A stretch of 64,000 bases of DNA from Anniella stebbinsi. Its lineage: Eukaryota; Chordata; Lepidosauria; Squamata; Anniellidae. The stretch covers positions 262,417,562 through 262,481,561 of the forward strand of contig JARDYH010000003.1 in assembly GCA_029215795.1 (NCBI GenBank), read 5' to 3'. The notes under the pieces are model-generated. The model made no database searches and was not told the origin of the DNA. It was given only the letters and a program-made list of their open reading frames with translations. Position numbers and translations under genes: made by a program. How positions within the stretch are numbered: the first letter of the stretch is position 1; every line of letters starts with the position of its first letter. Positions 20,301 to 33,100 of the stretch are shown piece after piece.

Positions 20301-23300
20301 CCCTCTTTCTATGCTTGCAGAAACTTTACTAATCATGTCCGTTTATGCTCAAGTGATTTATGATCGTAGCCACATCTGTGTTTGAACCATTAACTTCAAA
20401 GAGAAGGATTTTATTAGCCATTAATAAATGAAATTAAAATAAAAACATCCATGTAACATGTGGCCATTGTAGCTGATGTCTGTATGATAGTTAGAGTATG
20501 CTATTAGCAATAACTTCTACCTAATGATTTCAGCCACAGATGAAAGAAACATGTGCGCTCCCAACGTTTGAGAAGGTCTCAGAAGGTGCCCCCATTCCAA
20601 ATTGCTCTTTGAACTCCTCTGATTCAAAAAGAAGCTTTGGGATTGTGTGGAAGACACTTTTAAATAGCAGCTTCTCTATGAAGCAGCTCCTACACCCTAA
20701 ACTGCTTTTAAATTCTGGGGAGTTTTAAGGAGCTGTTGGGCAGGTCTGTGAGGGTCCTTCTAAGGGAGAAATAGTCAGAAAGTCAAGTGTGCAAGACTTT
20801 GTTAGGTCATGCCCATGTTTTTAAAAATATATAGCCTAAGTGAAGGACAGACAGTAAGCTCAGTCTTAGAATGGACATCATACCCTTTTGAAATCTAGGA
20901 AAGAAATGTTAAGAATTCCAATCAAGCTACTGACCTGTGGCTATGGAAAACTTAGCGGAACAGTATCTTTTTTTTAAAAAAAGCATATGATTAATTTAGT
21001 GCTACTCCACAGTTGGTATATCAGGAAATGTTGCTGTGTATGCATTAGGGTAAGAATAAAACCTAGAGATTTTGTTTAAAAACAGAGTAAGCAGTAACGA
21101 TTTCTATTTCATGATAAGTGCATTTTGACAGCTACCTGAATGAAAATAATAGATTTTACACTACTTTGAAACCTGATGTGCCTCTCACTATACAAGGACT
21201 ATAGAGCTTATATAATTCTAAATAGCATTTGTTGAGCTAAGGAAACAATGGGGTTCGGAAACATCGAGCAATGTAGGAGAATGGTATTGACAGGGCAGGG
21301 CTATGTTATTTACAGCTGCATATGCGGCAAATTATTCAGTCATCAGAAATACTTAGCTGACTGTCAACATACACGAAGCAACACTTAGAAATAATTGGAA
21401 TTCTTCTGAGAATGAAAATATACAATATTGTCATTATTTGTTAGAGCTTTCATCTTTCAGGGCATATACAAAATTCACATCTTCAACCTGATGCCCTTAA
21501 AATAGTCCTCTCAGAGTCCCATAAAGGCATGCTCTCCTCATGACATTTCAACATGAAGAACACTAGAATAACTGCTATAAATCAGCAACAAAAAAAACCC
21601 CATTTATTTATTTATACATTATTTTTCCTTTTGTTTTGGAATAACAAGGTCACAACAAAGATTAAGATTTGCAACCTGACTCAAACAACAGATTATGAAA
21701 GAATAAAGAGAAAAATACACAGGTACAACGTACAAGTCAAATCAGCTGAACAAAACACATAAGTGATGGTTCAGTGACATCCCTGGTAAAAACTGTTCGG
21801 AACTGAAATAAATTAGGGGAAAATATATTGGCTGCTTTAATTAAAATTGAGCCACATGTCAATTAGGATTTGAGGTACATTAAAAGTGTAAATGACCCTG
21901 TTCTTCAGGAGACAGGAGAGGCAGTAACAGCATAATAACTATGAAGTAGAGAGTGGTTTTCCTTAGGTCCCCTACTGAGCTCCTGGTTAAAGTGGCACAA
22001 CAGCAGCTTCCCAGCCCACACTCTCAGACATCAGGGTACATCAGCTCAACAGAATTAGATAAGTCCAATTCTGTCCACCAGTTCAGACATGACAGCAGGC
22101 GCTAAGCTCCTATGTGTGGTGAGGAGGGGACCCAGGTATCAGGAATGTGCGTATGCCCACCACCAGTGAATGAAGTCACACATCTGTATGCATTCCTAAG
22201 ATCACATCCAACCACAAGCAGGAAAGCTTGTTGCCAACAAAACACAATGCAGGTGCCATCATTCCCACAGGACTTTTATCAAGCATCTGGAAACCACTTG
22301 TCAAACTCCAGCCTGTCAACAGGAAGTCTGGCCTCCATTTACCATGACTTTCTAACTTCTGATATAAAGACACTAAATTCTGTGTGTTCGCTGCATGACT
22401 GTTCTATGTAAAACCTTCCATAGCATTAGTTTAAACAGTTGAGTGGTTTAAGTGACATACAGCAAGATTATTTAACACATTTAAAATAAAGAATGATAAC
22501 GAAACGCCAATACTAAACACGTCATCACTCAGCAATGACAAAAGCCCATTCTTTAGGGCTACGCAAGAATCAACTCGCCCTGAGGGGGAAAAGATCTGCT
22601 TATCGATGCTTATTATTTTATGTACACTACATTTAATAATTTAAATAAATGAGGCATGTTCACCCACAACAGTCGTAGAAAAAAATGTTTTCAGCTGCTA
22701 TAAAGAGCTATAAAAATGAAAGCTCCAGCCAAATCTCTTGGGAGAGGGCATTCCATAACAGAGAAGGCCCTGCTCTGAAACTTCATACATTCCACCACAG
22801 TAAAAGAAGAAATATGGAACAAGTAAAATGAACCTTGTGGGGAGAAACATATGGAAACGACAGGCCTTTTTTGTGACCATGTTATAGGACTGGGTGCTGC
22901 CTGAGATATGCAGGACCCAGCCTTTAAAGGTGAGAACTAGCACCATGAATTGGGCCCGGAAGCAAACTAGAAGTTAGAACTGCTGAATCAAAAGTGGAAC
23001 GATAGGGTTTCTCCTCTGTGCTCCAGCTCAGTGGTCTTCAACTGGTGAGTCACGACCCAAAAGTGAGTCACAAGTTCAGTCCAGATGGGTCATGGCAAAG
23101 CTGTTGCCACCATGTTGGGCAATTGTGAAAGTGGGTCCCGGGCTGCAGGTTGGGAGTCCAAAGTGGGTCTTGGGTCTGGACCAGTCGAAGTCCATTGCTC
23201 TAGCTAGTGGGTGAGCAGCAGCATTCTGCACTAGCTAAAGCTTTCAAAGAATCTTCAGTAACATACTTTAAAATAACACATCCTTAAACAAGGATGGAAA

Positions 23301-26300
23301 ACTTCTTTCAGCTAAAGGGATGAATCCAGTCTGAGCTCACAGAGGCTGTATTCCAGTTGGGGGTGGGGCCAAGGGCAAAAGAGGTGGGAGCCAAAAATAC
23401 AAAAATACCAGCTTATTGTAGTGCCAGGAACTAAACCACAGGAAAGGCATTTCAACCTCTTAGAATGGGTGAAAAACCTGCACAAAAGCCAGGGAATACT
23501 AAATGATAAGTGGTTGGGGACAAGGCGATAGAGCCAGAGGATGAACATGGGGCCAGGGCCTTTTGGGGAACCTCAGAGGGCCAGATTGGGAACCAGGAGG
23601 ACCTAAATTGCCCCCTTTAAAAAACATCAGGCAAAAGACTTCTTAGCCAACTGTAGGAAAGGGCTCCACATGATTAAGGGGAAGCAGATCTGCATCCTGA
23701 CTCCATCCTGAAACTCTGCACAGTGAGTAAAGGTCTGAAGGGGAAGCTTGCTGTACTTGTGGAGTGTCCTCCACACATGGAGCCAAGAAGATACACGAAA
23801 CAGGAATAGTGACTGTGCAACAAGTGAAAACAAATTGCAGAGCGTTGCAACTCCTTGTATTTACTACCAGTGGAACAAAGTGTTTTTACTTATGATAAAA
23901 GCAACAGCTTTCCTGAAAAAAAAATACAAACAGCACTCACAACTATGTACTCACATCACACTTAAAAATGCTTAGCTGACATTAATTTAAACATCCCAAT
24001 TTTAAACAACATGGTTGTTGCAAACACAAAGGTCAAATAGGAAGCAGGGTGCTCCCATTAAAAAAGCTTACTCTGTTTCTGGACCTAAAGGCAAATTTCA
24101 ACATACTGGTTTCATGGCCTGGATGCAGAATTTTACTTTTTAGCGTGGGCTACACAGAGTGTAAAAGGCATCTCAATTCTGCTCTAAGAAAGGGTGAATT
24201 CCATAAGGTGAATTATGCAAATTACACACATTTACATAATTTAATTTTGTATACAGTTCTACGTTTACCATTTTAGAGAATTTATTCTCGTTTTGATAGC
24301 CATGGGGGCAGGGCAAAATGCTATGCAAGGCACTGAAAATCTACCATCTCTGGAAATTATATTCAGTCACTTCTAAGATTGAAACAAGTATTGCCCAGCC
24401 ACTTTCAATCATATCCTCATAATCATAAGGGTTAAAAATAAATGTGGGATTGTTTTTTTAAACTAGGCCACTCAGGAAGTTGCATGTTTCTGGACTCAAA
24501 ATTACACAGCAGCAAGTAATAATTTACTGTGAAGAACGTGATGTGTCTGGCAGTTATTAAATGTTAGTTTCAAGACTTTTCAATCCACTGGAGCCAACAG
24601 GACTGAACAGACCTTTATGCAAATATTAAGATTGAAAATGTTTATAGATCTAGCTGTAGACACTTACACGGTGTCTTTCCCACTCACACTTAACTCTTTG
24701 TAAGCAGAACTTTGAGTTGCAGTGAGAGAATGGAAAGAGTATATTTAACAATAGGAGGAAAACAGCAAGGTGGGAAACAAGGCAGATCTCAGCTTGGTAG
24801 CAGGGCCAAGAATATAAAGGTTGCACTCTAACACCTATCACAGGGCAAATATTGGTCAAAATGTTACAGCTGAAAGTTATGTCCAAGTTCTCACTGCCTT
24901 CTCAGTAATTCAGCTGCTGACCTTCCCGATATTGCAGGCACAGTAGTTCAGCCACTTTCTGCTGCTTCTCCTCTTTAAACTGCAAGTGACAGAAGCAGTC
25001 CTCAAAGACACTTGGGAGACCACTGGAAATATCAAAGCAAAATCCTTTCTGCCTGGCTCTTCCCATTAAACCCTCACCTTTCTTCATATAGTAACTCTAG
25101 AGGCAAGTCAATTGAGGAAATGTTAGAAGCCAACACCTACCATCCCTCTCAGTAGTATATAGCCATCTGACTAGAAGGCTTTTTACGGTTATGTTAATGG
25201 CCATCACAACATTTTGTGACAACAAATCCCATAATTTTAGTATGTGCTGTGTGGAAAAAGTACTTCCTTGTTGTCTGTCCTGAATTGCCCATCATTCAAC
25301 TCCATTGGATGACCCTAGGTTTTAATATTACAAAAAAGAACACTTTTCTCTCTCCACACTATGCATAATTTAATGCATCTTCACTTACTCATCTGTTTTC
25401 TAAACTAAATAGCCCTACACCCAACTCTTCTTCATTGGGGAATTCTCCCAAATCCCTTTTTATTCAGGCTGCCCTTTACCGCATCTTTTTTGGCTCTACA
25501 ATATCCTTTTTGAGGAGTGGGAACAAAACTGTACACAGTATTCCAAGTATGGTCACACTACAGACATGTATAAAGGCAATAGGCATTTTATTTTCAATCC
25601 CTTTTCTATTGATCCCTAACATGGAATTTGCCTTTTTCCACATCTGGTGCTCACTGGGTAGTTTTCATTGAGCTATCCATCAAAACCCCAAGATCCCTTT
25701 CCTGTTCAGTCACCACTAGCTTAGACCCCATCAGTATCTATGTGAAGCTAATATTTTTACCCCAATGAGCATCCCATTAACTCTTTCCAGTCCCTGCCAT
25801 GCTGCAGTAAGGGCTCTGCAGCAAACAGGCCGCAGAAGCTAATCAGTTGCCACCTGGCCCAATACTTCCGCATTTGTAAGGGTAGGCCAGACATAAACAA
25901 AGGTTTAAGCAATCAGGAATTGCCTATGGTATTATGCATCCCCTTCCTTTTTCCACCACTGTGATTGGTAGGTAGGTCTGATCATTCTAATCCAGGATAA
26001 GAACCCCTTATCAGTACCCTTATTATATGTGACATTTTAATCTTACCCTTCTTCAAAGGAGCTCAAAGTACTACACATGATTCCCCCTCCCTCCCAATAT
26101 ATCCTCATAATAACCCAGTGAGGTGGTTAGGCTAGGAGATAGTGATTGACCCATGAGCACACAACGAGTTTCATGTCTGAAACAGGATTTGAACACAGAT
26201 ATCTCCATTCAAACATTATAACTAATACACCATACTGTTACCTTTACTTAAAATAGTAAAATGCAGTCCAATCCATAAATGGGAGAGAGGATGCAATCGC

Positions 26301-29300
26301 TCAGTCATTAGTTGAGAGTTAAAATTTGGGTAGCACTACATCTGCACTGGTCCCAACAGACAATTTTTTGGCCAGTGTTACATAATTCATTTTAGAAAGG
26401 TATAGTAAAGGTTCAGCCCTCAACTAGGCTGTGCAGTTATCTGGCTTGTTCATTAAGCCAACTGTGTGACTTTCTTAAGCACAAAGTTTAAAATGGATTT
26501 GATACCAGCCACTGTATTCTTATCAAATGTCATCTCCTTCACAGAGCAAACACATGATCACAGATAAATCCATAAAATTCACACTCTTCCAAATGGAATG
26601 TATTTGTTTGATGGTCTTGTGGTCCTCATCCTCAAAAGAATCCAGTTTTGCTATTGATTCAATAATAAAACCTTTTACTGAAATAGTGATATTTCTTTTA
26701 ATTTTAGCCTGGAAGAGTTGTGACACTAATTGAAGATCCTGAGGTACAGTAGTTGGTTTTTATATGCTCTTTACATATACATTGTCCTGAAGAACTTAAA
26801 GCAGTTTGATAATAGCACGAAGCTATATTTCCTTCATTTTAAAATATAGAAAAGGCTAGCAACTTAAGCTGCAATCCCATGCATATTTACTCAGATGTTA
26901 TGTCCCACTGTGTCCGCTAGAACTTACCCCCAGGTGGGTGCGCACAAGATTTTGCTATTAGTAAAGTTGTCCTTTCCCCCCCAAAGGAATATAGATGGAA
27001 TCCTCACAGATATAGAGGAACCAGTTTATTTGAGCCTATTATTTTGTGATTCAAGAGATGCTTCTTCAGGAGCATCTGAACTAGTTTCTTCAGGGGAATG
27101 GCTTAAACAGTCTTCTACAATCGTGTATGAGATTGTTTAAGCCATTCATCAGAAGAAACTAGTTCACTTGCTCTTGAAGAGGAGTCTCTTGATTCAGAGC
27201 ATACTGGGCTCAAATAAACTGGTGGCTTTGAGGTGGTCTTTCTTCTTCTATCAGTTTCCTATACCGAAGCTTTCCTTCCCCTACCTTAATTCAATTTTGG
27301 CTTCAAGAAAAGAGCCTAGAACTAACCTATCTGTTAGAGACAGGAAGTGTAACAGTCTGACATTATATGCCAATTAAATACAAGCTTCTCCACCTCCATT
27401 CATGAAAATACCATATTGCATGTTAAGCAGTCAGATTGGATATTTTAAGTTAAAGGAAGGTGATCTCTTCCAAGTGACACCAGTTTCAACCATATACCTT
27501 AAGATGGCCCCGTTTTGGAAAGGTCAGAAAGGGAATATGCCCCAACAAAGTCAGTCAGATTGGACAGTCTGAAATTATATACATTTTCCCCCAACAGATG
27601 CTACTTGCTTCATACATGTACTTTATGATGCAGTGACCGGCCCCAAAAAAGGGGGTTGGGGATCTCCTGCCCACTAAATGCCCCAACAGTTGTACATCAG
27701 GCTGGCAGTTTTGGAGATGCCTCAACTTTTATAAGATGTCCATATGGTCAAACTTTTTGTACCTCATGACACAAGTATTTTGTTACAGGCTCATTCATGG
27801 ACTATAAAGTTTCAATAATATAAAAGATAGTTAAAGTGATTATCTGTTCCCCTGGCATTGTCTATCCCATTTCTAAAATGAAAAACATTTTGAGATCCAT
27901 AATTCCAATATGCTCTATAGTGGTTATGTGTATATTTTCATTGTAAACTCTTTCCCTACCTAGCCTAGCATTCTTAACCCTTTTACCTAATAATCATTCA
28001 TTTTTATACTTTCTGTGAATTTGCATGGTGCTTTAAGGTAATCTTGGCCACTACTACTTCTGGTACCAGACTAATAGTTAAGAGTGAGTACGCTCTGCTT
28101 GGAGTATGATATACAAGAGTGAATTGGCCTTATCCTGTGACCTGCTGAGAAGTGGTGCAGTAGCTCAAGGTGTAATTAAAGTATGCTTGGGAGTAAGCAC
28201 CATTGAACTTGGTGCTACTTATTCCAAGTAACTATGTCTCGGATCATGCAGTAACGGGAATCTTGCAGCTCCCAGTTCAAATCTCAAGTCAGTCATCTCA
28301 CCTCAAATCAGGGGTACTTAAGTTAGCCCATATTTTACATTCTCAATCTCTACCCACTCTCCATCTGCAATATGGAGGTAAATGCTGACCTATCTTAAAG
28401 GATTGTTGAAATGGTTACTGAGATCAGGTATGTGAAGCACTCTGAACACTCAAAAGGTGTGAAATAAATTGTATTGCTATGGTTGATATTTCAGCATAAA
28501 TTTTAATCCTATCCCACCTTTGCCATCTTCTAAACAGACTTCTAATCATCTTTGGGTGTTGCATAACTCTGATCATTGTTCGTGCTCTTCTCTACTTTTC
28601 AAGATTCACTATTCACAGTGATTCCACCCATTTTTATATGCCGTTAAAGTACATTTGAGCGAAACTAAAACTTGGAACTTCCTGTTTGATCAGGGAAAAC
28701 TACTTGAAACATTGATAGTTTCCCTGTCATGCTAACACTGAATTGAGATCAAGGTAATAAAAGCCATAGACCTCAACCATTTTTGTAGTTGACAAGGCCA
28801 GCAAAATGCAGCACTGTGACTGTCATTGTGACTTTTCTGTACCTTTCTGGTAAGTTTTTTCACATTGCTGTGCAGTTGGATCCCATTATTATGCTAACAG
28901 AGTCCTCTATAAGTAAATAATGGTTCAGCCTGTGCATTTTTCCCGTCTCCTGCATTTCTAGTGTAAAAACAGATTCAGATCAATGCAAACAACATCTTTT
29001 AAAACATATACTCTAACAGTCTTCAATACTTAATGTACAAATGAAAGTGCAGAGTGAAAGTAAGAGAAAATGCTAACTGGCAATTTTCTTATCTTAGGTT
29101 ACATTTTAAATAGCAATAAACTAACAAAACGCTACTTGTTCTAAGAATACCTGCACAGAGTTATATGCTGGCTGACATGTTAGCTTAAGAAGACTGACAA
29201 ACGAGAAAAGTGTGTTTTCTAATGTTTAATAAGCATTTATAACCCTGCAGAAGATAAACATGACATTGAATGGGTAACATCTTGTTCTAGGCTAAAACAG

Positions 29301-30154
29301 TCACACAAGATAAATATAGGGTTCCCAAACATTAGTTGGAGTTGAAGTAGCTGCAGAGGAGAATCATTAAAATTAGGTGAGAGGAGGATACTTAACCTTC
29401 CTCCACAACCCATTCTGGTTAATCCCCCTACCCCCCCCCCCCAGCTAAACTCAAACTAGAAATAAGCCTGCCTGAGATGAAAAACAGGTTGAGGGACAGT
29501 TGCCAAAGAAGGGTTGTGGATTTTCCTCTACTTCCTGCTACTACCTGTCTAGAAACGCCTCACATGGCCCACACTAGCATTATCCAGGAAACATTGATTT
29601 GAGGACATACAAAATTCCAGCCTTAATACAGATTTCCAGTTGATGACGAAGCAACAGAGAGGAAAGATGGGCTGAATATAGAATAAACCTCTCTGCAATC
29701 CTTTAAAAGTTTAAAGCAAACTTTAAAGCAAAGTATGATTTAACATTCTGGTTGTGTGTTTCAACAGGGCTGCGTGTGGGGTGTTGCCTACAAATTGCCA
29801 CCAGGACAAGAAGGCGAAGTAAAAGCATATCTTGATTTCCGAGAGAAAGGTGGCTACAGGACTACAACTGTCGTTTTCTATCCCAAAGATCCCTCAGTGG
29901 AGCCCTTTGATGTGCTGTTATATATTGGAACCTGTGAAAATCCTAATTACCTCGGACCAGCACCTCTAGAAGAAATTGCCAAACAGATCTTTCATGCAGT
30001 TGGTCCCAGTGGAAGAAATACAGAATACTTGTTTGAACTCTGCAACTCCCTCAGGGATCTTGTACCAGAAGATGTAGATGAACATCTTTTTACTCTAGAG
30101 AAATTAGTAAAGAAATTCTTGGAACAGGAAACAAAAAATCTTAATTCCATATAA
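17189..30154 (+). CDS. CHAC2: CHAC2, glutathione-specific gamma-glutamylcyclotransferase 2 (whole gene)
   Basis: Three coding exons (17189-17323, 26708-26743, 29768-30154) join in phase 0 to give 185 residues, against 184 in human. The enzyme is cytosolic and cleaves glutathione to 5-oxoproline and Cys-Gly, acting as a slow housekeeping counterpart of CHAC1. The nucleotide of the fold is evident: YGSL at residues 6-9 (gamma-glutamyl binding loop), then [16 protein letters not shown], and the conserved acidic pair at residues 74 and 83 in the [14 protein letters not shown] stretch. E83 is the general catalytic glutamate of the family. YIGT and [13 protein letters not shown] follow. The carboxy terminus is LNSI and a stop. 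All junctions are canonical GT-AG. The gene lies on the plus strand between the ASB3 exon 2 and the proposed ASB3 exon 1. I noticed no AATAAA within about 1 kb of the stop; the first one noted is at 33331. Confidence 0.95.
18106..18837. mobile_element. Element with long terminal inverted repeats (about 90-105 bp)
   Basis: The left arm 18106-18211 (CTGCACAAAGACAGAGAACT start) is the imperfect complement of the right arm 18751-18837, which ends AGTTTTCTATCTTTGTGCAG. Both contain ACTAGTATTTTA and AAACCTCCCTAAGA blocks. The left arm has a 14-bp tandem duplication (AATGATAGCTTTCC twice at 18167-18194). The interior has no recognisable protein. Confidence 0.65.
18858..18973. mobile_element. Fold-back MITE, 116 bp
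   Basis: Starts GTGGAGGCTGGTGGCTCCGA and ends with its imperfect complement (TTGGAGTCACCAGCCCCTCCAC region), arms of about 28-30 bp. It lies 20 bp beyond the 18106-18837 element. Confidence 0.65.
19740..20240 (-). mobile_element. CR1 LINE fragment, reverse orientation
   Basis: The plus strand carries diverged stretches such as 'cccattcacccatttttatt', 'agagatccttttagagctct' and 'gaataatttagaggtgtttg', the reverse complement of the CR1 reverse-transcriptase region following the FADD box. It is strongly decayed. Confidence 0.6.
22680..23235 (-). mobile_element. Old LINE/L2-like repeat, interrupted by hAT MITE
   Basis: 'ggagagggcattccataaca', 'gagaaggccctgctctgaaa' and 'aattgggcccggaagcaaac' are phrases of a common reptilian LINE-like repeat (related to 37130-37500). 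The repeat continues as 'agtgggtgagcagcagcatt' beyond the hAT element at 23029-23197, which shows the order of insertion. Confidence 0.5.
23029..23197. mobile_element. hAT-superfamily MITE, 169 bp
   Basis: The left end CAGTGGTCTTCAACTGGTGA and the complement of the right end CAATGGACTTCGACTGGTCC form the typical hAT (Charlie-like) terminal repeat. It is flanked by an 8-bp near-identical duplication, CTCCAGCT at 23021-23028 and CTCTAGCT at 23198-23205, as expected for hAT insertion. Confidence 0.8.
25200..25770 (-). mobile_element. CR1 LINE fragment, reverse orientation
   Basis: Plus-strand phrases 'aactgtacacagtattccaa', 'ctaacatggaatttgccttt', 'gagctatccatcaaaacccc' and 'gttcagtcaccactagctta' are the reverse complement of CR1 ORF2 (encoding the VRPHLEYCVQ-type segment). 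5'-truncated and decayed. Confidence 0.8.
26020..26240 (+). mobile_element. MIR/CORE-like SINE
   Basis: 'atatcctcataataacccag', 'tgaggtggttaggctaggag' and 'gaacacagatatctccattc' follow the MIR-like pattern also seen at 6605-6975. Confidence 0.5.
26708..26743 (+). CDS. CHAC2: CHAC2 coding exon 2 (36-nt micro-exon)
   Basis: Twelve codons reading [12 protein letters not shown], between acceptor TTTTAG (ending 26707) and donor GTACAG (from 26744), phase 0 on both sides. The peptide matches the segment of CHAC2 between GVPGK and GCVWGV (human PGRVVTLVEDPA). Gene finders easily miss an exon this short; without it the frame still closes but the protein lacks a strand of the fold. Confidence 0.95.
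26744..29767 (+). other. CHAC2 intron 2
   Basis: A 3.0-kb intron. It contains a 202-bp near-perfect fold-back at 27021-27222 and diverged 'gggagtaagcaccattgaac' MITE remains at about 26870-26940 and 28170-28215. The polypyrimidine tract before exon 3 is weak (TTCTGGTTGTGTGTTTCAACAG). Confidence 0.7.
27021..27222. mobile_element. Fold-back element (202-bp palindrome)
   Basis: The left end CCAGTTTATTTGAGCC is perfectly complementary to the right end GGCTCAAATAAACTGG. The arms are about 93 nt, roughly three-quarters identical, and both carry GAACTAGTTTCTTC and ATGGCTTAAACA. It would form one long hairpin in the CHAC2 pre-mRNA. Confidence 0.75.
29768..30154 (+). CDS. CHAC2: CHAC2 coding exon 3 and stop
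   Basis: 128 codons plus TAA at 30152-30154. It begins [14 protein letters not shown] after acceptor CAACAG and holds the catalytic E83, the KGGYRTTTV strand, and the conserved tail [12 protein letters not shown]...[19 protein letters not shown]. It is the last exon; the 3' untranslated region follows. Confidence 0.95.
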   Translation, partial: GCVWGVAYKLPPGQEGEVKAYLDFREKGGYRTTTVVFYPKDPSVEPFDVLLYIGTCENPNYLGPAPLEEIAKQIFHAVGPSGRNTEYLFELCNSLRDLVPEDVDEHLFTLEKLVKKFLEQETKNLNSI

Positions 30155-33100
30155 AAATCACCTTGTGGTTTCAAACAGTCTCTTCATCTTCAGAATAACA
30201 GTTTTATTGCCAACAAATTTATAACTTGGGAGATGTTTCACCTGGACTTTAGGATATTAATTTTCATGTTTCATTCAGGGCACTACTGATATTGATCAGT
30301 AGAAAATTATGTTTAAAGCTATGTCTTCAGGAGTTTAAGGGAGGAGCTTTGAATGTTGGTAAAAATTTTAAAGAATGCTTTTCTCTCCATTTCTCAAATA
30401 TGAAGAAATAATTTAGACCAGATTTAGGTTTGAGGGAAAACTTTGCTTTTAAGTTAGACTTTTTTTCCTTTTAAAAATGTAGTTTTGGACTAGATCCTGC
30501 ACACAGACTATGGATGCAGACTATGCAGACTTACTCAGAGGTAAGTCCCCCTTGAACAAAGTGAGACTTTCTTCTGGTGGTACACATGCATAGCATTGAG
30601 CTGTATGTGTCTACTTAGGCCTCAATCACACTTAAGAGCAGTCCCAATGGGGCTTGTGGGTTATAGCACCAACATAGAAATCCTATAAACACTTATTTGG
30701 TGGGAATAAGTCCCATGAAAGTAAATTAAGTTGTATTCAATGGAAAGATGCACATGGCTGAGCTGTAAGTGGCAATTATTCCTATGCCAGGACTGGGTTC
30801 TTTTTACAGCTACATTAGAAATGTTTTAGAACCATTCATGACAGGATATTCATCATTTAGTTCAGCTCCATGGACTCAGTGATTATACATCTATAGAACT
30901 ATTTGCCCTTTACTAAGATGAGCAAATAGTTATACATGAAGGAAACTTCAGTTTCCTTTTAAGATACTCATAGTGCCAAAATCTTCAGAAGCAACGAGTA
31001 ACACATACCATATTGGTGCCTTATATTTTTTATCACTTTAAAAAAAATATCAGTTATAATTAGGGATATGACTTGAATCTTCAATAGTAAGAATGTTCAG
31101 AAACTCCCATTCTTAATCACCAGGCATAATATGTTTCCAAAATATTGAAGTGAGCTGATAACAGATGACCATAATGTTGAGATCTACTTTGGACCTACCC
31201 CGATGATTTAAGCTTCATGAATTAAACTTCACAGTAGCTCAGTCCTCAAAGTTTTCTACCACTAAAACAGCACTGGGATCATTACTGAATGATGCAGTTT
31301 TGTAACTGTTTGCTTCAGACTAATTCCAGTGGCTAAGTACACACATGACAGTGTGCAAGACCACAGCCTGCTTCTGATCTCCAGCACTGTTAAGAGATCA
31401 GGTGTGGGCTTTGGGCTCACACTTGCCTCATCTTTTCCTCTGTGTCATGAATTCCTGACTTCTTTATTGGCTTTAGTGATGGGCAAACTCCCGGTGGCTC
31501 ACCTCAACTTCCAAGAGCTTGGAAAAATGAGTGGATTATGTTGCAACCCCCACTGCCAGTCCCTGACATTTCTTGTCAGGCACACATAAAAATGGTTATC
31601 TTTGCAAAGTGGAAGAGGGTCACCAGTTTGAATTGGAAGGCAGAGGAAATCAAATCCCATATTCCCTGTCAGTATATGCTCAGGAATGTCATATCCGTCT
31701 AAAGAAAAGCCTGGCAATGCATCTTCAAAGGAGCTCTTCTCTATACTGGTACTTTCCCCTGCCTTCTTAAAGGTATTGGGGAGTTTTGCTTGCAGAAGGA
31801 GTGGAGGAACTGACAAGGAAGGTTGGTTAGCTGCAAGACAAGGAGTGAATCCTGTTGTAAGCCAGACCTGAACTTGGAGGCATCCAGGTCCGACCTGCAG
31901 TGGGGTAAGGCTTTTGGGATGAGGGCCACTCATACTTTGAACGTTCCCCGAGCTTGGCTACCATCACTAGTCAACTTAATCATGGCTTTGCATTACATCT
32001 GCATGAATACAAACTAGCTAACACTAACTATATCTTCTCCTAACCAGAATTTGCTAATGTCAGTTGTTAATATGAGAAGTCTGGGCAGCATCCCCCACAG
32101 TTGCAATTCTACGTAATACTGAACTATGGCTAAAGCTGGCAAGTGAAGGAAGGAAATAACTGCATGAGGTCACAGCCCACTCCCAATGTCTTAACAATAG
32201 ATAAGAGATCAGCAGTTTTACATCTGCATGAGGCCAGAGACTTGAGAAGGAACACTGTAGAATGAACTCTTTGAAGATTAAAGCTGGTTTACTGGTAAGC
32301 TGCAAAGATCTGCTTAGTTCTGTGCACCCAGCGGTGCTTTGAACTTCTGTTTCTTGAAGAGCACCCCCACCCTACGGGTAACACAAAATACTTTTGAAAC
32401 CATGGGAAGTTGCAAACTTATTTAGTTTGTCATGAGGAACTGGTTTCAAAGCCAAAGTCAACATTCCCACTGAGTGAGCACAAGTTGTTGGGTTAGCTTA
32501 AAGCAAAGGAGGGAAGAAAGTAGATTTCCTGATGTTTTGAACTTCAACTTCCAGCATTCCCTACCATTGACTATGCTGGTAAAGTCTTCTGGGAATTTAA
32601 GTCCAAAACATCTGGAGATCTACCATCTGTCCACCCCTGGCCTAAAGTACCTCTTTGGATCCAGAATATTGTGCTTAGAGTTGAGTTGAAAATTGCATAG
32701 CAAGTTAATGGGATTTAACCTTAGCAATCATTTAGGCACTTAAACTTCTACTCCATCTACCATCCCTTGTCTGCACAACTCCCCTCAAAATGGATGGCCA
32801 CTGTGTTAACTTCTCCACGGGGAAAATGATAGCCTCATTACAGTATATTAACAGAAGGAGTTTCCGTCCCAACTGTGAATTTCCTTGCTTCTCAAGAGTT
32901 TAAGTTATTTTCTTTAAGCCTTCAACTAAAGCACATTTTTTTGTATTTTAACATATTAAAAGGTCTCTTTAGCATGTCAAGTGCTATCCCATTCTCATAT
33001 AGCAAAAAAATGCCTCTGTATTTGTGTCTGCTGTTCACACTGAAGCCTGTATGACTTTGCATCAGTAGCAGAACAATTATTTATGTTTTGTGTTCATAAA

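Larger units (their letters stand above)
17324..26707 (+). other. CHAC2 intron 1
   Basis: A 9.4-kb intron. It contains a long-terminal-inverted-repeat element at 18106-18837, a fold-back element at 18858-18973, reverse CR1 fragments at about 19740-20240 and 25200-25770, an L2-like repeat at about 22680-23235 hosting a hAT-type MITE at 23029-23197, and a MIR-like SINE at about 26020-26240. No other coding exon is recognised. Confidence 0.7.

Noticed and set aside
31499..31933. 144-codon minus-strand frame downstream of CHAC2
   Set aside because: No domain, no homologue known to me, no splice or start context; several overlapping plus-strand frames of similar quality.
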